A DNA stretch of 64,000 bases from Pseudoalteromonas sp. XMcav2-N (GCF_024124545.1 NZ_JAMXSF010000018.1:1-64000), one strand, 5' to 3'; positions 17,729 to 27,503 are shown, counted from the first letter of the stretch. Translations and numbers: made by a program. The notes: generated by a model from the sequence alone, not told the origin.

Positions 17729-17808
17729 GCAGTTTGTCCTTAATGAGTGTCAATATATGGCCTTATATGACCTTGATTAGGTGAAAAACTCTAATGTCAG
17801 TGCTGGAT

Positions 17809-17836
17809 AGTATATTAATTAAATAAATTGTTGCAA
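17809..17836 (-). promoter_or_regulatory. Likely sigma70 promoter of the M4-Hint-MACPF gene run
   Basis: On the minus strand TTGCAA (17836-17831) is followed after 16 bases by TATACT (17814-17809). Both boxes are close to consensus. The predicted start leaves a leader of roughly 75 bases before the protease gene. Confidence 0.5.
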
Positions 17837-18107
17837 ATGTTTATTTTATGTTCAGTTTGTGTTTCTTTTGGGTTTATTTTTAAGTCTGCAATAATTTGGT
17901 GGAAAGTGTCTTCCCATGTCATTGTTTTTGTTTCTACAGCTTAAGGAATAGCTAATTGTGGATTGCGACCATTGGAATAAAAATTTCTTATTTTTGTAAT
18001 CTCTTTGATGTGATAATTCTGTTAAAGACAGTGGCGGAGGGGCAGCTTGATCTACTTTTGCAGCGATGCGTAGATCAAGTTAATCATTTTTGCGGGTTTA
18101 TGGATGG
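17837..18107. other. Intergenic region with a 10-bp inverted repeat (18046-18079)
   Basis: This lies downstream of tesA and upstream of the M4 protease promoter, both on the minus strand. It contains the perfect inverted repeat CTTGATCTAC (18046-18055) / GTAGATCAAG (18070-18079) with a 14-base loop, 29 bases past the tesA stop. No U-tract follows, so it is either a weak terminator for tesA or a regulator site for the protease run. No gene is visible. Confidence 0.45.
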
Positions 18108-18740
18108 TTATTTTGCAGCGGTTGTGAGCCATTGTGCGATGCGCTCATACATGAAATCCCGAATGAGAGGCTGAGCTTTTTCATTGGGGTGCAGATTATC
18201 GTTTTGCATCAGGCTGCGATCTGCTGCAATGGGCAGCATAAAGTAATCCATTAGATAGGCCCCGGTTTGTTTTGCTACCAGTGGGTAGCTATCGGCAAAC
18301 AGGGTGCTGTAGCGCTGACCATAATTTGGCGGGATCTGGATTTGCATTAACGCCACTTTGGCCCCACTTGCCTGGCTTTTGTCAACCAGCTCGCGCAGGT
18401 GTTTGCGGATCAGTTTAGGCGGAAAGCCTCGCAGGCCGTCATTGGCACCCAGCTCTATCAGTACGTGGCTGGGCTGGTGGCTTTCAAGTTGTTTGTCTAT
18501 CGTGAGCAGCGCATTGTCTGTGGTTTGTCCCGAGACACTGGTATTGACCAGAGTGATCGGTTTTTGCTCTGCCTCGTATTTATTTTGTAACAAATTAACC
18601 CAGGACGGTGCTTGTTTGAGACCATAACCGGCGCTTAAGCTATCACCAATGATCATAATTTTGGTATCGTTGGCGTTCGCTTTTAATACTAAAAGTGTGC
18701 CGAAGATCAATACCACCAGTTGTAGGAAAAATCGCATCAT
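18108..18740 (-). CDS. tesA: Acyl-CoA thioesterase I / lysophospholipase L1 (arylesterase)
   Basis: A 210-residue SGNH hydrolase with an N-terminal signal peptide (about 1-23), so periplasmic. Block I is GDSLSAGYG with nucleophile Ser34, block III is GANDGLRG, and block V is DNLHPNE with the Asp and His of the triad. Length and motifs match TesA, which hydrolyses acyl-CoA thioesters, lysophospholipids and esters. The divergent neighbours encode a YbbA-type ATPase and YbbP-type permease, the conserved tesA-ybbA-ybbP arrangement. Its start codon overlaps the start codon of ybbA on the other strand. Confidence 0.93.
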   Translation of the reverse strand: MMRFFLQLVVLIFGTLLVLKANANDTKIMIIGDSLSAGYGLKQAPSWVNLLQNKYEAEQKPITLVNTSVSGQTTDNALLTIDKQLESHQPSHVLIELGANDGLRGFPPKLIRKHLRELVDKSQASGAKVALMQIQIPPNYGQRYSTLFADSYPLVAKQTGAYLMDYFMLPIAADRSLMQNDNLHPNEKAQPLIRDFMYERIAQWLTTAAK

Positions 18741-19458
18741 GTCAGTGCTTTCTCAGTTAAATATTATTCAGGTTAAGGAGTTGGGTAAAACCGTCAGTAC
18801 CTTTGAGGGTGACCTCACTATCCTTAGCGATATCAATTTTTCTGTCAAGTCAGGGGAGTCAGTGGCAGTGGTGGGCACATCTGGCTCGGGCAAATCAACA
18901 TTGCTTAGTTTGCTTGCTGGCTTGGACATTGCCAGCAAAGGGGAAGTCTATCTCGATGGTGAAGCACTTCACCAACTCAATGAAGAGCAGCGCGCACGCC
19001 TCAGAGCCGAGAAAGTCGGCTTTGTATTTCAGTCGTTTATGCTGGTGCAAAGCCTCACAGCATTGGAAAATGTGATGCTGCCTGCGGAACTGGCCGGAGA
19101 AAAAAATGCCCGTGAACAAGCTCAGGCGCTGTTGGAAAAAGTGGGCCTGGCACATCGGGTTGGCCACTATCCTTCTCAGTTGTCGGGGGGAGAGCAACAA
19201 CGTGTTGCCATCGCGCGTGCATTCATCGGAACACCAAAAATCCTGTTTGCCGATGAACCCTCCGCGAACTTGGACTCAAAAAATGGCCACCTCATTGAAA
19301 GCCTGTTGTTTGATTTAAACAAGCAGCATGGCACAACTTTAATCCTGGTGACACATGACGAAGATCTGGCAAAACAGTGTGACCGTATCATTCATATCGA
19401 AGGTGGTCAGCTGGCAAAGATCCGTGACGGAGAGGGAGTAGCTGCACATGTGGGTTAA
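18739..19458 (+). CDS. ybbA: ABC transporter ATP-binding protein, YbbA type
   Basis: A 239-residue ATPase of the LolD/MacB class. It has Walker A GTSGSGKS (about 45-52), the Q-loop FVFQSFML, signature LSGGEQQR, Walker B ILFADEPS and the H-loop VTHD. It pairs with the permease at 19448, whose gene it overlaps by 11 bases. The start at 18739 is chosen because the preceding in-frame codons lie inside tesA and read as non-conserved residues; a possible AGGA lies 11 bases upstream. The family exports or extracts molecules from the inner membrane, possibly lipophilic; the exact substrate is unknown. Confidence 0.9.
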   Translation: MSVLSQLNIIQVKELGKTVSTFEGDLTILSDINFSVKSGESVAVVGTSGSGKSTLLSLLAGLDIASKGEVYLDGEALHQLNEEQRARLRAEKVGFVFQSFMLVQSLTALENVMLPAELAGEKNAREQAQALLEKVGLAHRVGHYPSQLSGGEQQRVAIARAFIGTPKILFADEPSANLDSKNGHLIESLLFDLNKQHGTTLILVTHDEDLAKQCDRIIHIEGGQLAKIRDGEGVAAHVG

Positions 19459-21949
19459 ACTGGCGCTGAGATTATTTTTTCGCGAGCTGCGCCGTGGTGA
19501 GCTGACCATCATTTTTGCCGCTATTGCCTTGGCGGTACTGACGGTCTTCAGTTTGAGCTCAGTCACAGAGCGGATCCGGCTCAACATTGAACAGAAATCT
19601 GCCGACTTCATTGCCGCGGACCGTCGCCTATCGAGTAACCATGAGTTAGATGCGCGCTACCTCAAAGTCGCACAAGACTTTGGGCTCGAAACGGCACAAA
19701 ATATTTTCTTCGACTCCATGCTATTCGTAAATGATGAATTGGTGCTTGGGTCGATCAAAGCGGTGAGCAATAGCCATCCGTTGCGCGGAAAGATCACACT
19801 CAGAGATACGTTGCAAGGTGAACAGTACGACATTGCTGCGGCGCCCGCTAAAGGAGAAGCCTGGCTCAGTGAAGGCCTGTTTTACACGCTTGGCCTTAAG
19901 GTGGGTGATCAGGTAGAAATTGGTGCGGGTATGTTTACCGTCACGAAAGTGCTGGTACAGGAACCTGATTCTGCCTTTTTCTCGTTAGCTGGCAATAAAC
20001 GTGTGTTACTGAATATTGCCGACATACCAACCACGCAAGCTGTACAGCCTGGCAGTGATGTTTTTTACCGCTTACTATTCGCAGGCGATGAGCAGCTCCT
20101 GAAAGAATATTATAACTGGCTTAAACCTCAACTGAGAGAAAACCAAAACTGGCAGGGTGTTAAAGACCGGCAATCCCCCTTGGGTGAAAATCTGGAACGC
20201 TCGGAGCGGTTTTTACTGTTGGCGGGTTTATTTGGCATTATGCTGGCGGCGGTTGCCATGGCCGTATCTGCCAAACGCTACTGCGAGCGCCAGTATGATC
20301 CGGTTGCTATGATGAAAACTTTAGGAGGCAGCCGCGACACAATCAAACGGATATTTTTTATGCATTTGTCGCTGGTCACTGTGAGTTCTTTACTGATTGG
20401 ATTGGCAATTGGGTATGGTTTGCAGGAGGTCGCCGTTGACTATCTGACACGCTTTGTCGCCAATGAGCTACCGGCTGCCGGACCTCGCCCGTGGATTTTG
20501 TCTATTGCCATAGGGGTGGTGTGCGCGCTGATGTTTTCTCTCAAACCGCTATTGGACCTGTTTGACATTCCACCTTTGCGGGTACTCAGGAGAAGTCTGG
20601 GTGACAAACTGGCTGTAAGCCGCATACATATGGCTGTGTCGGTTGGTACCATATTCATGCTGATGTGGCTATTCAGTGGCGATATCAAAACCACCTTACT
20701 GCTGTTTGCCGGCACCGCGACTCTGATGGCCGTGTTGTTTGGTTTGTCTCGATTATTTTTCAGTGCGGGTCGTAAACTTGGCCTGAGCCCGGGGAACAGC
20801 TGGTCTCTGGCCATTGCGACCTTGCAAAAGCGGGCAAACGCAAATGCTGTGCAACTGATCAGTTTTGCATTGGCTATTAAGCTTATGTTGTTCCTGTTCG
20901 TACTGAAAAATGACATGATTTCTGACTGGCAGATGCAGGTACCTGAGGATGCGCCCAATGCCTTTATGATTAATATTGGTGAGCGCGATGTTGACCAGTT
21001 TAAGCAGTTTTTTGCTGAACAGAACATTCACCATGAGGCGTTTTATCCGGTCTTTCGGGGTCGAGTCAATGCTTTAAACGGAGAGGCGTTTGCGCGTCGG
21101 GTATCCAAGCAAGAAGGAGAACAGGAACAAGAGGATACGCGCAGTGGCGTGGGTCGTGAACTCAACCTGACCTGGACGGACACGCTGCCCGATGGTAACG
21201 AAATTCTGGAAGGTCAATGGTTTGAGCAAACCGATGAATTGCAGGTGTCTGTATTTGAAGGGACAGCAGAGCGGGTCGGCATTGAGTTAGGAGATACGCT
21301 AACTTTCCTGGTGAATACCCAGACATTCGAAGCGAAAGTAACCAGCATTCGCAGTGTTGATTGGGGAACACTCAAGCCAAACTTCGTAATGATCTTTAAC
21401 TCGGCAATGGCTGAACGACTACCGGTGACTTATTTCACCGCGGCCAAACTGGAAGAAAACCATGTGCGTCCGGTCAGCCGGATGTTATTGCAGTACCCCA
21501 CCGTGAGCATGATTGACATCAAAAATAACATCGCTCAGGTGCAGTCGATGATAGCTCAGGTGTCGCTGGCAATCGGGTTTGTATTATCTATTGTATTGAT
21601 CAGCGGTGCGTTGGTCCTCATCTCTCAGGTGCAAGCCAGTCTTGCAGAACGTATGCAGGAGGTGGTTATTCTTCGTACGCTGGGGGCCAGAGGTAAACTG
21701 ATTAAGCTTGCGACGCTCTATGAATTTTTATTACTGGGGGCACTTGCGGGTTTCGTGGCAGCGTTGGTGAGCGATATCACTTTATTGATCATTCAACAGC
21801 AACTGTTTGATGTTGAGGGTCGTCTGCACCCTTACGTTTGGCTTTTAGGGCCGCTGTCCGGCGCGTCTTTTGTGGCACTGATAGGGTATTTTATGGTGGC
21901 ACATACGATGCGGCAAAATACCCAGGGGTTGTTACGTAAAGTGGCCTAG
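19448..21949 (+). CDS. ybbP: FtsX-like ABC permease, YbbP type
   Basis: An 833-residue inner-membrane permease. It has an N-terminal transmembrane segment (about 17-40), a large periplasmic region, a middle bundle of helices (about 255-400) and two further helical groups, ending with three FtsX-type segments. The motif QEVVILRTLGARGKLI is the typical FtsX coupling region, and a degenerate copy, DPVAMMKTLGGSRDTI, occurs in the middle. This duplicated FtsX layout and the length fit YbbP. It is translationally coupled to ybbA. Confidence 0.9.
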   Translation: MWVKLALRLFFRELRRGELTIIFAAIALAVLTVFSLSSVTERIRLNIEQKSADFIAADRRLSSNHELDARYLKVAQDFGLETAQNIFFDSMLFVNDELVLGSIKAVSNSHPLRGKITLRDTLQGEQYDIAAAPAKGEAWLSEGLFYTLGLKVGDQVEIGAGMFTVTKVLVQEPDSAFFSLAGNKRVLLNIADIPTTQAVQPGSDVFYRLLFAGDEQLLKEYYNWLKPQLRENQNWQGVKDRQSPLGENLERSERFLLLAGLFGIMLAAVAMAVSAKRYCERQYDPVAMMKTLGGSRDTIKRIFFMHLSLVTVSSLLIGLAIGYGLQEVAVDYLTRFVANELPAAGPRPWILSIAIGVVCALMFSLKPLLDLFDIPPLRVLRRSLGDKLAVSRIHMAVSVGTIFMLMWLFSGDIKTTLLLFAGTATLMAVLFGLSRLFFSAGRKLGLSPGNSWSLAIATLQKRANANAVQLISFALAIKLMLFLFVLKNDMISDWQMQVPEDAPNAFMINIGERDVDQFKQFFAEQNIHHEAFYPVFRGRVNALNGEAFARRVSKQEGEQEQEDTRSGVGRELNLTWTDTLPDGNEILEGQWFEQTDELQVSVFEGTAERVGIELGDTLTFLVNTQTFEAKVTSIRSVDWGTLKPNFVMIFNSAMAERLPVTYFTAAKLEENHVRPVSRMLLQYPTVSMIDIKNNIAQVQSMIAQVSLAIGFVLSIVLISGALVLISQVQASLAERMQEVVILRTLGARGKLIKLATLYEFLLLGALAGFVAALVSDITLLIIQQQLFDVEGRLHPYVWLLGPLSGASFVALIGYFMVAHTMRQNTQGLLRKVA

Positions 21950-21966
21950 TCGTCTTGTGACGAAAT

Positions 21967-21999
21967 GCCGTGGTGTGTGCAAGTATCACACGCCACGGC
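21967..21999. terminator. Hairpin between convergent ybbP and beta-lactamase genes
   Basis: The 13-bp stem GCCGTGGTGTGTG / CACACGCCACGGC has one T-G wobble and a 7-base loop. It lies midway in the 54-base convergent gap. U-tracts are weak on both sides (minus strand continues ATTTCG). It probably ends both transcripts. Confidence 0.6.
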
Positions 22000-22003
22000 G
22001 GGC

Positions 22004-22792
22004 TCACAATATCTTCATCTCGTGCAGCGTCGCTTTAGCAATTTCGACTCGCGTTGCTGCCATGTCTTTAAAAGTCTTAGCATTCATATTGAAAGCAAAG
22101 TAATGACGCCCCTGAGCGTTTTCAACCATGCCAACATACCACCCCAGATACTCGCCTTTTGCGACTGGGCCGGTCCCCGTTTTGGCAAAGAGCTTTGTGC
22201 CTTCGGTTTGCTCCTGTAAGAAAATCTTATTAAACGCCTGGTAGGTAGCGGGCTTTAGTTTGAATGCATGCGACTGCAATCGACGTAAAAATTCGACTTG
22301 CTCGACTGCACTGAGTTTTATACTGCTGTTCAGCCAGAACTTATCGTGTGGACCACTGATGTCGCGGTTCCCATAGTTAAAGTCATCCAAATACTGTTGC
22401 ATCAGGGGTTTGCTAAGCAAGTTTGTCCAGGTTTGGTATAAGGGTAATGCAGAGTATTTAAATGCGTCTTCAGGTGTGATCAACTCTTTGCGCCAGGCAT
22501 CAAACCACCATGATTTGGCTGGATACTTGGCATGATCTATCTGGTAGCCTTGCCCGGGCTTGATGGTATCTGTGTCCAACAAGATCAGGGTGTTGGGGAT
22601 CTTATAGGTTGAAAATGGCGTGTAGGTCTGAGTTGCACGCGTTTTGTTTACAAATTGCCACTGTTGGGTGCGCTCGCTATAAACCGCCATTGTACAGGCT
22701 TGCCCGTCCTGACAAGCTGGCAGTGTTGCCTCGGTAGTAATGACACTCGCTATTACCAAAGGGGCAAGTGAAAGAGACGAGAGAACTGGCAT
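22004..22792 (-). CDS. Class D (OXA-type) beta-lactamase
   Basis: A 262-residue protein from the ATG at 22792 (AAGGAT upstream), with a signal peptide of about 22 residues, so periplasmic. Motifs are in order: STYK with nucleophile Ser61 and Lys64, the usual site of the carboxylated lysine; SAL at 114-116 where most OXA enzymes have SxV; YGN at 140-142; FWL with Trp153; and KTG at 204-206 followed by GWYVGMVE. These are the diagnostic class D features and the length is normal. The Val-to-Leu change near the carboxylysine is unusual. It lies 75 bases downstream of an AraC-type regulator on the same strand. Spectrum cannot be told from sequence. Confidence 0.92.
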   Translation of the reverse strand: MPVLSSLSLAPLVIASVITTEATLPACQDGQACTMAVYSERTQQWQFVNKTRATQTYTPFSTYKIPNTLILLDTDTIKPGQGYQIDHAKYPAKSWWFDAWRKELITPEDAFKYSALPLYQTWTNLLSKPLMQQYLDDFNYGNRDISGPHDKFWLNSSIKLSAVEQVEFLRRLQSHAFKLKPATYQAFNKIFLQEQTEGTKLFAKTGTGPVAKGEYLGWYVGMVENAQGRHYFAFNMNAKTFKDMAATRVEIAKATLHEMKIL

Positions 22793-22867
22793 AGGTATAT
22801 CCTTAGTTATTTTTATTTGCTCGCGCTCATCATAGAAACACAAACTTACCTTAGCCTGAACCGTTTT

Positions 22868-23734
22868 TTATATCAGTGCTTTTTGCTGTACTCGTGCACG
22901 AAACTGACTGGGTGTGCATTGCTTGATTGCCAGAAAGCGACGGTTAAAATTAGACAAGTTATTAAACCCACACTGATCACTGATTACTGTGATTGGGGCT
23001 TTGGTTTTGAGTAGCAGTTTACAGGCTTTGGCAATCCTCAATTGGTTGATGAATTCGGTGACCGTGCACTCGGTGCGCTTTTTAAAGAAACGGTGAAAAT
23101 GATTAGTACTCATATGGGCTTGTCTGGCCAAAAGCTCGGCACTTAGAGGTTCGGTGTAATTGTCGTAGATGTAATTGATCACATGATCAAACTTATCTTT
23201 GGCGGGGTCCAGCTGCTTGGCAAAGCTGAATTCCATGGTTGAAAGGGTGTGGTATTGACTGCCCGCCATCAGATTAAGAAGTTGAAAGAGTAAAATATAA
23301 CGCTCCAACGGAGTGGCATTTTGCATTTTCCGAAACAGCTTTTCACTTTTTTTAGCTGTGTCTGTGTCAAAACTTAAACCGCATTTGGCGTGGTCCAGCA
23401 AGGTGTGTAACCCCTGAAGTTCAGGGTTTTGTTGCAGCTGTTGCTGTAACCAGGGAGCCGGAATTTGCGCAACATGCACAATATGTTTACTGCCATCTGT
23501 ATTGTCACGGGACTGCCAGGTGTGTGGTAGTTCCGGGCCCATTAACACCAGGTCGTAATCTCCATATGATGCGATGTGATCGCCAATATGGCACATTCCC
23601 TGGCTATTTAAAGTCAGGCAAATTTCATATTCAGGATGATAGTGCCAGTTAAAAGGAATTTCTTCTAGCTGATACAGGCAGTATCGCCATGAACAATTAT
23701 GAGACGGAATGACTTTTTCACACATTGCTTTCAT
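22868..23734 (-). CDS. AraC-family transcriptional regulator
   Basis: A 288-residue protein from the ATG at 23734 (AAGGAG seven bases upstream). Residues about 10-110 form a cupin-type sensor domain (FNWHYHPEYEICLTL, GPELPHTW). Residues about 185-285 carry the double helix-turn-helix, with LLARQAHMSTNHFHRFFKK and ISDQCGFNNLSNFNRRF. It is divergent from the chitin-type TonB receptor and lies upstream of the beta-lactamase, so it could control either. The cupin type often senses sugars, which favours the receptor and sugar operon. Confidence 0.85.
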   Translation of the reverse strand: MKAMCEKVIPSHNCSWRYCLYQLEEIPFNWHYHPEYEICLTLNSQGMCHIGDHIASYGDYDLVLMGPELPHTWQSRDNTDGSKHIVHVAQIPAPWLQQQLQQNPELQGLHTLLDHAKCGLSFDTDTAKKSEKLFRKMQNATPLERYILLFQLLNLMAGSQYHTLSTMEFSFAKQLDPAKDKFDHVINYIYDNYTEPLSAELLARQAHMSTNHFHRFFKKRTECTVTEFINQLRIAKACKLLLKTKAPITVISDQCGFNNLSNFNRRFLAIKQCTPSQFRARVQQKALI

Positions 23735-24111
23735 GGCATTACTCCTTTACATAAATCGACTGATGGCTGTACAGACATATTTTTACGTCATAATTTGCTC
23801 TATCCAGTTATATTCGCGCCTTGGTCTCTAAATGGTGATGCATTTCACTTATCTTGTAATATTATTCTATGCATTATGCTTAAAAAGGTACAGTTTATTA
23901 ACAAAGGTTAAGGGAAAGCGTGCATAATGCATGTACCTAGTTCGTTACTAAGTATTAGAAATAAAATGACAGCGCTGTTATCTGATAGGTTTGTACCGAT
24001 ATGGGTTTGAAAATGCAAACTTATAAAGTACAAGCCTGTTCAAATAGGGAAAGTGCCTGGTGATTATTTCGTCAGACGTACATCTTAAGAATATAGAATA
24101 AGAGGAAAGAG
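23735..24111. other. Divergent control region of AraC regulator and chitin-type receptor
   Basis: A 377-base AT-rich region with promoters for both neighbours. It contains an operator-like palindrome at 23967-23980 and ends with AAGAGGAAAGAG before the receptor ATG, a good ribosome-binding site. No gene is visible. Confidence 0.6.
23967..23980. promoter_or_regulatory. Operator-like palindrome (LacI/NagR type)
   Basis: TGACAGCGCTGTTA has the perfect core ACAGCGCTGT with central CG, as LacI-family operators do. The core ACAGCGCTG recurs at 27512-27520 upstream of the sugar operon. No LacI-family gene lies in the window, so the regulator would be elsewhere. Confidence 0.5.
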
Positions 24112-27084
24112 ATGAAACATTGTAATGCAGCATTCAGATTGTCTCGTATTTCATTTGCGGTAACCGCCGCAGTGATTTCGAGCACCGCTTTTGTCATGCC
24201 AGCTCAGGCTGAGCAAGAGGAGTCTGTTGAAGTCATTGAAGTTCGAGGGATCCGCGCTTCGACAGAAAAAAGCCTGAACACAAAACGCTTTGCCGATGGA
24301 GTAGTCGACTCTATCACTGCGGAAGACATTGGTAAGCTTCCCGACGTCACAATTGCTGATTCTCTACAACGGGTTCCGGGTATTCAGATCCGTCGTAGCG
24401 CTGGTGAAGGCTCGACGATTAACGTCCGGGGTATGCCACAGGTTACAACGCTACTGAATGGCGAGCAATTTCTAAGTGCAGGTTCACTGACCACAGTACA
24501 GCCTGACTTTACGGATATTCCGTCTAGCCTTGTTGGTGCGATGGATGTAATGAAATCGCCTACCGCAGATACGCTCGCAGGGGGGATTTCTGGTACGGTT
24601 GATCTTAAGACTCGCAAGCCATTTGATTTGGAGCAAGGGTTTAGCGGTGCGGCATTGATTGAAGCATCACGGGGCTCTTATTCAAAAGAAACGGACCCTA
24701 AAGCGATGATTGCAGCGGGCTATAACGCAGATCGTTTTGCAGTGCTGGCAACCCTGACCAGAGACGAAGTGAACCTGGCGAACTACCGTTTTGGTTCGAC
24801 CAACCACGGCTGGGGTTATGCGCCGCAAGAGGACGGCGGTTGTTGGTATTGTCCTGCAGGTGATATCAATGGTGACGGGGATACCGATGATGCAGAATTC
24901 ACTTATGTGAGTTACGGGATGGTTAACAGGTTTACCGAGCGTGAACGTACCGGTGGGAGTTTGAGTTTCCAGGCCCAGCTCAGTAACAACTTTGAACTGA
25001 GCGCAGACGTTTTTTATACCAAAATGGATGATGCCGACCGCCAGCGTGGCTTGATGGCCGACAATGCCTGGGGTGGTCACTGGGACTGGCAAGAGCAGCA
25101 TGATGCCATCGACAGGGGTAAAACGGATGGCGGCTACAACCTGTACACGGCTCAGGACATTACCCTGCATGCACCGCGTGTGGTTGCGCATTCGGAAAGT
25201 CATACCAATGAGCGTGAGTCTACCAACTACAATTTCGAGCTGACTTACAAAGGCGACGGCAACTTTTCGGGCAAAATGCGTGTTATTACAGCGGATGCAG
25301 AGCGCATGCATACTGAAAACGTTGCGCAGGGCTATATGACCAGTGGTCTGGCGCATAATCTGCGTCGTAACGAAGGCAACGGCCCGATTGCCGTAAACCC
25401 GGGAGGTTATGGTCCGGGCACTGTGCCGGTCAGGCTGAATTATCAGGGCGATCATCCGGTACTGGTTCCACCCAGCGAGCTGCAAGGCGAAGTGTTTGGT
25501 TCTAATATGAATCGCTACTCAGTGGTGTCGACTTACTCCGAAAACAACTTCAATGAAGATGCTAGCCTGGATATCATCCGTCTGGATGGTGAGTACTTGT
25601 TCGATGATCTGGGCTCACTGACCAAGATGAGTTTTGGTGCTCGCTTGGGTAACCGTGATGTTTCACGTGAGCAGTATGTGCTGCTGGCTCCATTTAGCAA
25701 TCCAGTTGGTGAAGGCAGTGTCGATGTTATGTGGAAAGACCAGGGCCTGGCGGCATTTGATACTGACGGTAGCGGCGGTGTGCCAAGTGCATCTGATGGT
25801 GACCTGACCATGGGCTATGACACTCCGTATACGTTCGATAAACTGCCTGAAGGCTGGATCCAGCAGGTCTCTGACTTTGGTCCGGTGAATGGTGGCAGCT
25901 ATTTCTTCATTGATCCCCGTCAGCTGGATGACCCGTTTGCGTTCCAGAATCAGCTTTATCCGGGCAACAAGAAAGGCGGCGTACCAGGCAGCACCTATGA
26001 AGTTGAAGAAGAAACACAAACGCTCTACTGGCGCGCAGATTTCTCCACTGACCTCTACACCGCAAACGTGGGTTTCCAGTACATTAAAACGGATCTGGAT
26101 ATACTACAAAACGTGATTGGTGATTCTATCTGTGTTAACTGTCCGGGCTCTGTGGCTGCAGATGCCGGTGATATTAATACCAGCAAGTCATTCAGTGACT
26201 TCCTGCCGTCATTAAACCTGGCGGTTAATCTGAGTGATGACGTCATCTTCCGCTCTGCCTGGGGCAAAACCATGACACGCCTTGACCTGAGCGCGATTGC
26301 TGGTGGATTGCAGGTCAGTCGCTCACGTGCTGGCGACGATCTGGCTGCACGTGAAGGTATTTCGCCAGACTTGTTGATTGCAACGAACGCGACTATGCAG
26401 GGTAACCCGGAGCTTGAACCCTGGCGTGCAACCAATACCGATGTGGCATTGGAGTGGTATTTCTCTCCAAGTGCATTGGTGAGCATTGGTGTGTTCAACA
26501 TTCAGCTGAAATCCTTCATTGAAACCAGCACCTGGACAATGCCATTGGCCGATGCGGATGGGGTTGTACGTCGTGAAGTGAGTGTCACCGGTCAGGTAAA
26601 TGGCCAGGGTGGTACGATGAATGGTGCTGAATTCACTTACCAGCAGGCATTTGACTTCCTGCCAGGGTTCTGGAGCGGATTCGGCGCGGCATTCAACTAT
26701 ACCTACTCTGATAGTGAAAGTGGCCGGGTGGATTTCTATGGTGAAGCGTTACCATTACAAGATAACTCTAAAGAGTCTTCTAATGCTGTACTTTGGTATG
26801 AAAAAGATGGCTTCCAGTTCCGTTTAGCTGCAAACCATCGCTCTAAGCGCCTGGCTCAGGTTACCACCACAGGTGGTATGGGCGATACCGCCATCTGGAC
26901 GGAACCAACCACCTACATTGATATTTCGGCTAGCTATGATGTGACTGATTATCTGACGGTTTACATGTCGGGTAGTAACCTGACAGAGGAATACGAATCC
27001 AACTACGCACAATGGAAAGACAACCGTATTTCACAAAACGTCTACGAGCGTCGTCTGACACTGGGTGTACGCGGTCGCTGGTAA
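24112..27084 (+). CDS. TonB-dependent receptor, probably for chito-oligosaccharides
   Basis: A 990-residue outer-membrane receptor with a signal peptide (about 1-33, ending AQA). It has a TonB-box-like VEVIEVRGI and the plug segment EDIGKLPDVTIADSLQRVPGIQI typical of the large Xanthomonas/Caulobacter-type carbohydrate receptors. A barrel follows, ending in GVRGRW. An EF-hand-like loop, DINGDGDTDDAE, lies at about 250-262. It is upstream of the permease, kinase and hexosaminidase genes and shares an operator-like motif with them. That context suggests uptake of chitin oligosaccharides, but this is inferred. Confidence 0.85.
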   Translation: MKHCNAAFRLSRISFAVTAAVISSTAFVMPAQAEQEESVEVIEVRGIRASTEKSLNTKRFADGVVDSITAEDIGKLPDVTIADSLQRVPGIQIRRSAGEGSTINVRGMPQVTTLLNGEQFLSAGSLTTVQPDFTDIPSSLVGAMDVMKSPTADTLAGGISGTVDLKTRKPFDLEQGFSGAALIEASRGSYSKETDPKAMIAAGYNADRFAVLATLTRDEVNLANYRFGSTNHGWGYAPQEDGGCWYCPAGDINGDGDTDDAEFTYVSYGMVNRFTERERTGGSLSFQAQLSNNFELSADVFYTKMDDADRQRGLMADNAWGGHWDWQEQHDAIDRGKTDGGYNLYTAQDITLHAPRVVAHSESHTNERESTNYNFELTYKGDGNFSGKMRVITADAERMHTENVAQGYMTSGLAHNLRRNEGNGPIAVNPGGYGPGTVPVRLNYQGDHPVLVPPSELQGEVFGSNMNRYSVVSTYSENNFNEDASLDIIRLDGEYLFDDLGSLTKMSFGARLGNRDVSREQYVLLAPFSNPVGEGSVDVMWKDQGLAAFDTDGSGGVPSASDGDLTMGYDTPYTFDKLPEGWIQQVSDFGPVNGGSYFFIDPRQLDDPFAFQNQLYPGNKKGGVPGSTYEVEEETQTLYWRADFSTDLYTANVGFQYIKTDLDILQNVIGDSICVNCPGSVAADAGDINTSKSFSDFLPSLNLAVNLSDDVIFRSAWGKTMTRLDLSAIAGGLQVSRSRAGDDLAAREGISPDLLIATNATMQGNPELEPWRATNTDVALEWYFSPSALVSIGVFNIQLKSFIETSTWTMPLADADGVVRREVSVTGQVNGQGGTMNGAEFTYQQAFDFLPGFWSGFGAAFNYTYSDSESGRVDFYGEALPLQDNSKESSNAVLWYEKDGFQFRLAANHRSKRLAQVTTTGGMGDTAIWTEPTTYIDISASYDVTDYLTVYMSGSNLTEEYESNYAQWKDNRISQNVYERRLTLGVRGRW

Positions 27085-27094
27085 TTCTCCCTCG

Positions 27095-27117
27095 GGCCTG
27101 AGTAGGTAGTTCAGGCC
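27095..27117 (+). terminator. Intrinsic terminator of the receptor gene
   Basis: The stem GGCCTGA / TCAGGCC with a 9-base loop is followed by TTTTCTTT, 10 bases after the stop codon. It makes the receptor a separate transcript from the downstream operon. Confidence 0.85.
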
Positions 27118-27503
27118 TTTTCTTTCCGGCTGTCTCAATTAAATGCACTGTGAACATGCTTCTACGATAGTGTCTTGATGATTTTTTCTCACTCAATATA
27201 TTTTTAAAACTCAGAAACTTACCAACCCCCATCGTTGTCGAATGAAAAAATGGCAACACCTGAACTAAATGAGTTGCAGATTGACGTCGATAATGCGCTT
27301 CACTCATATTAAAGAACCTAAAGAGTATAATTTATTAACTTTTTCATATGGCAAGTTGAATAATAGTTTAGTCTTGCTTTTCATTCTGATGAGTCAATAT
27401 GGTTCGTCTGGTGAGAAGGCTAAGCTTACTGATGGTTACCCCGTTTTTAGCGTCATTGAATGCCATCAACCGCACTAGAAAAGTATTAGCAATTGTTTGA
27501 ATT

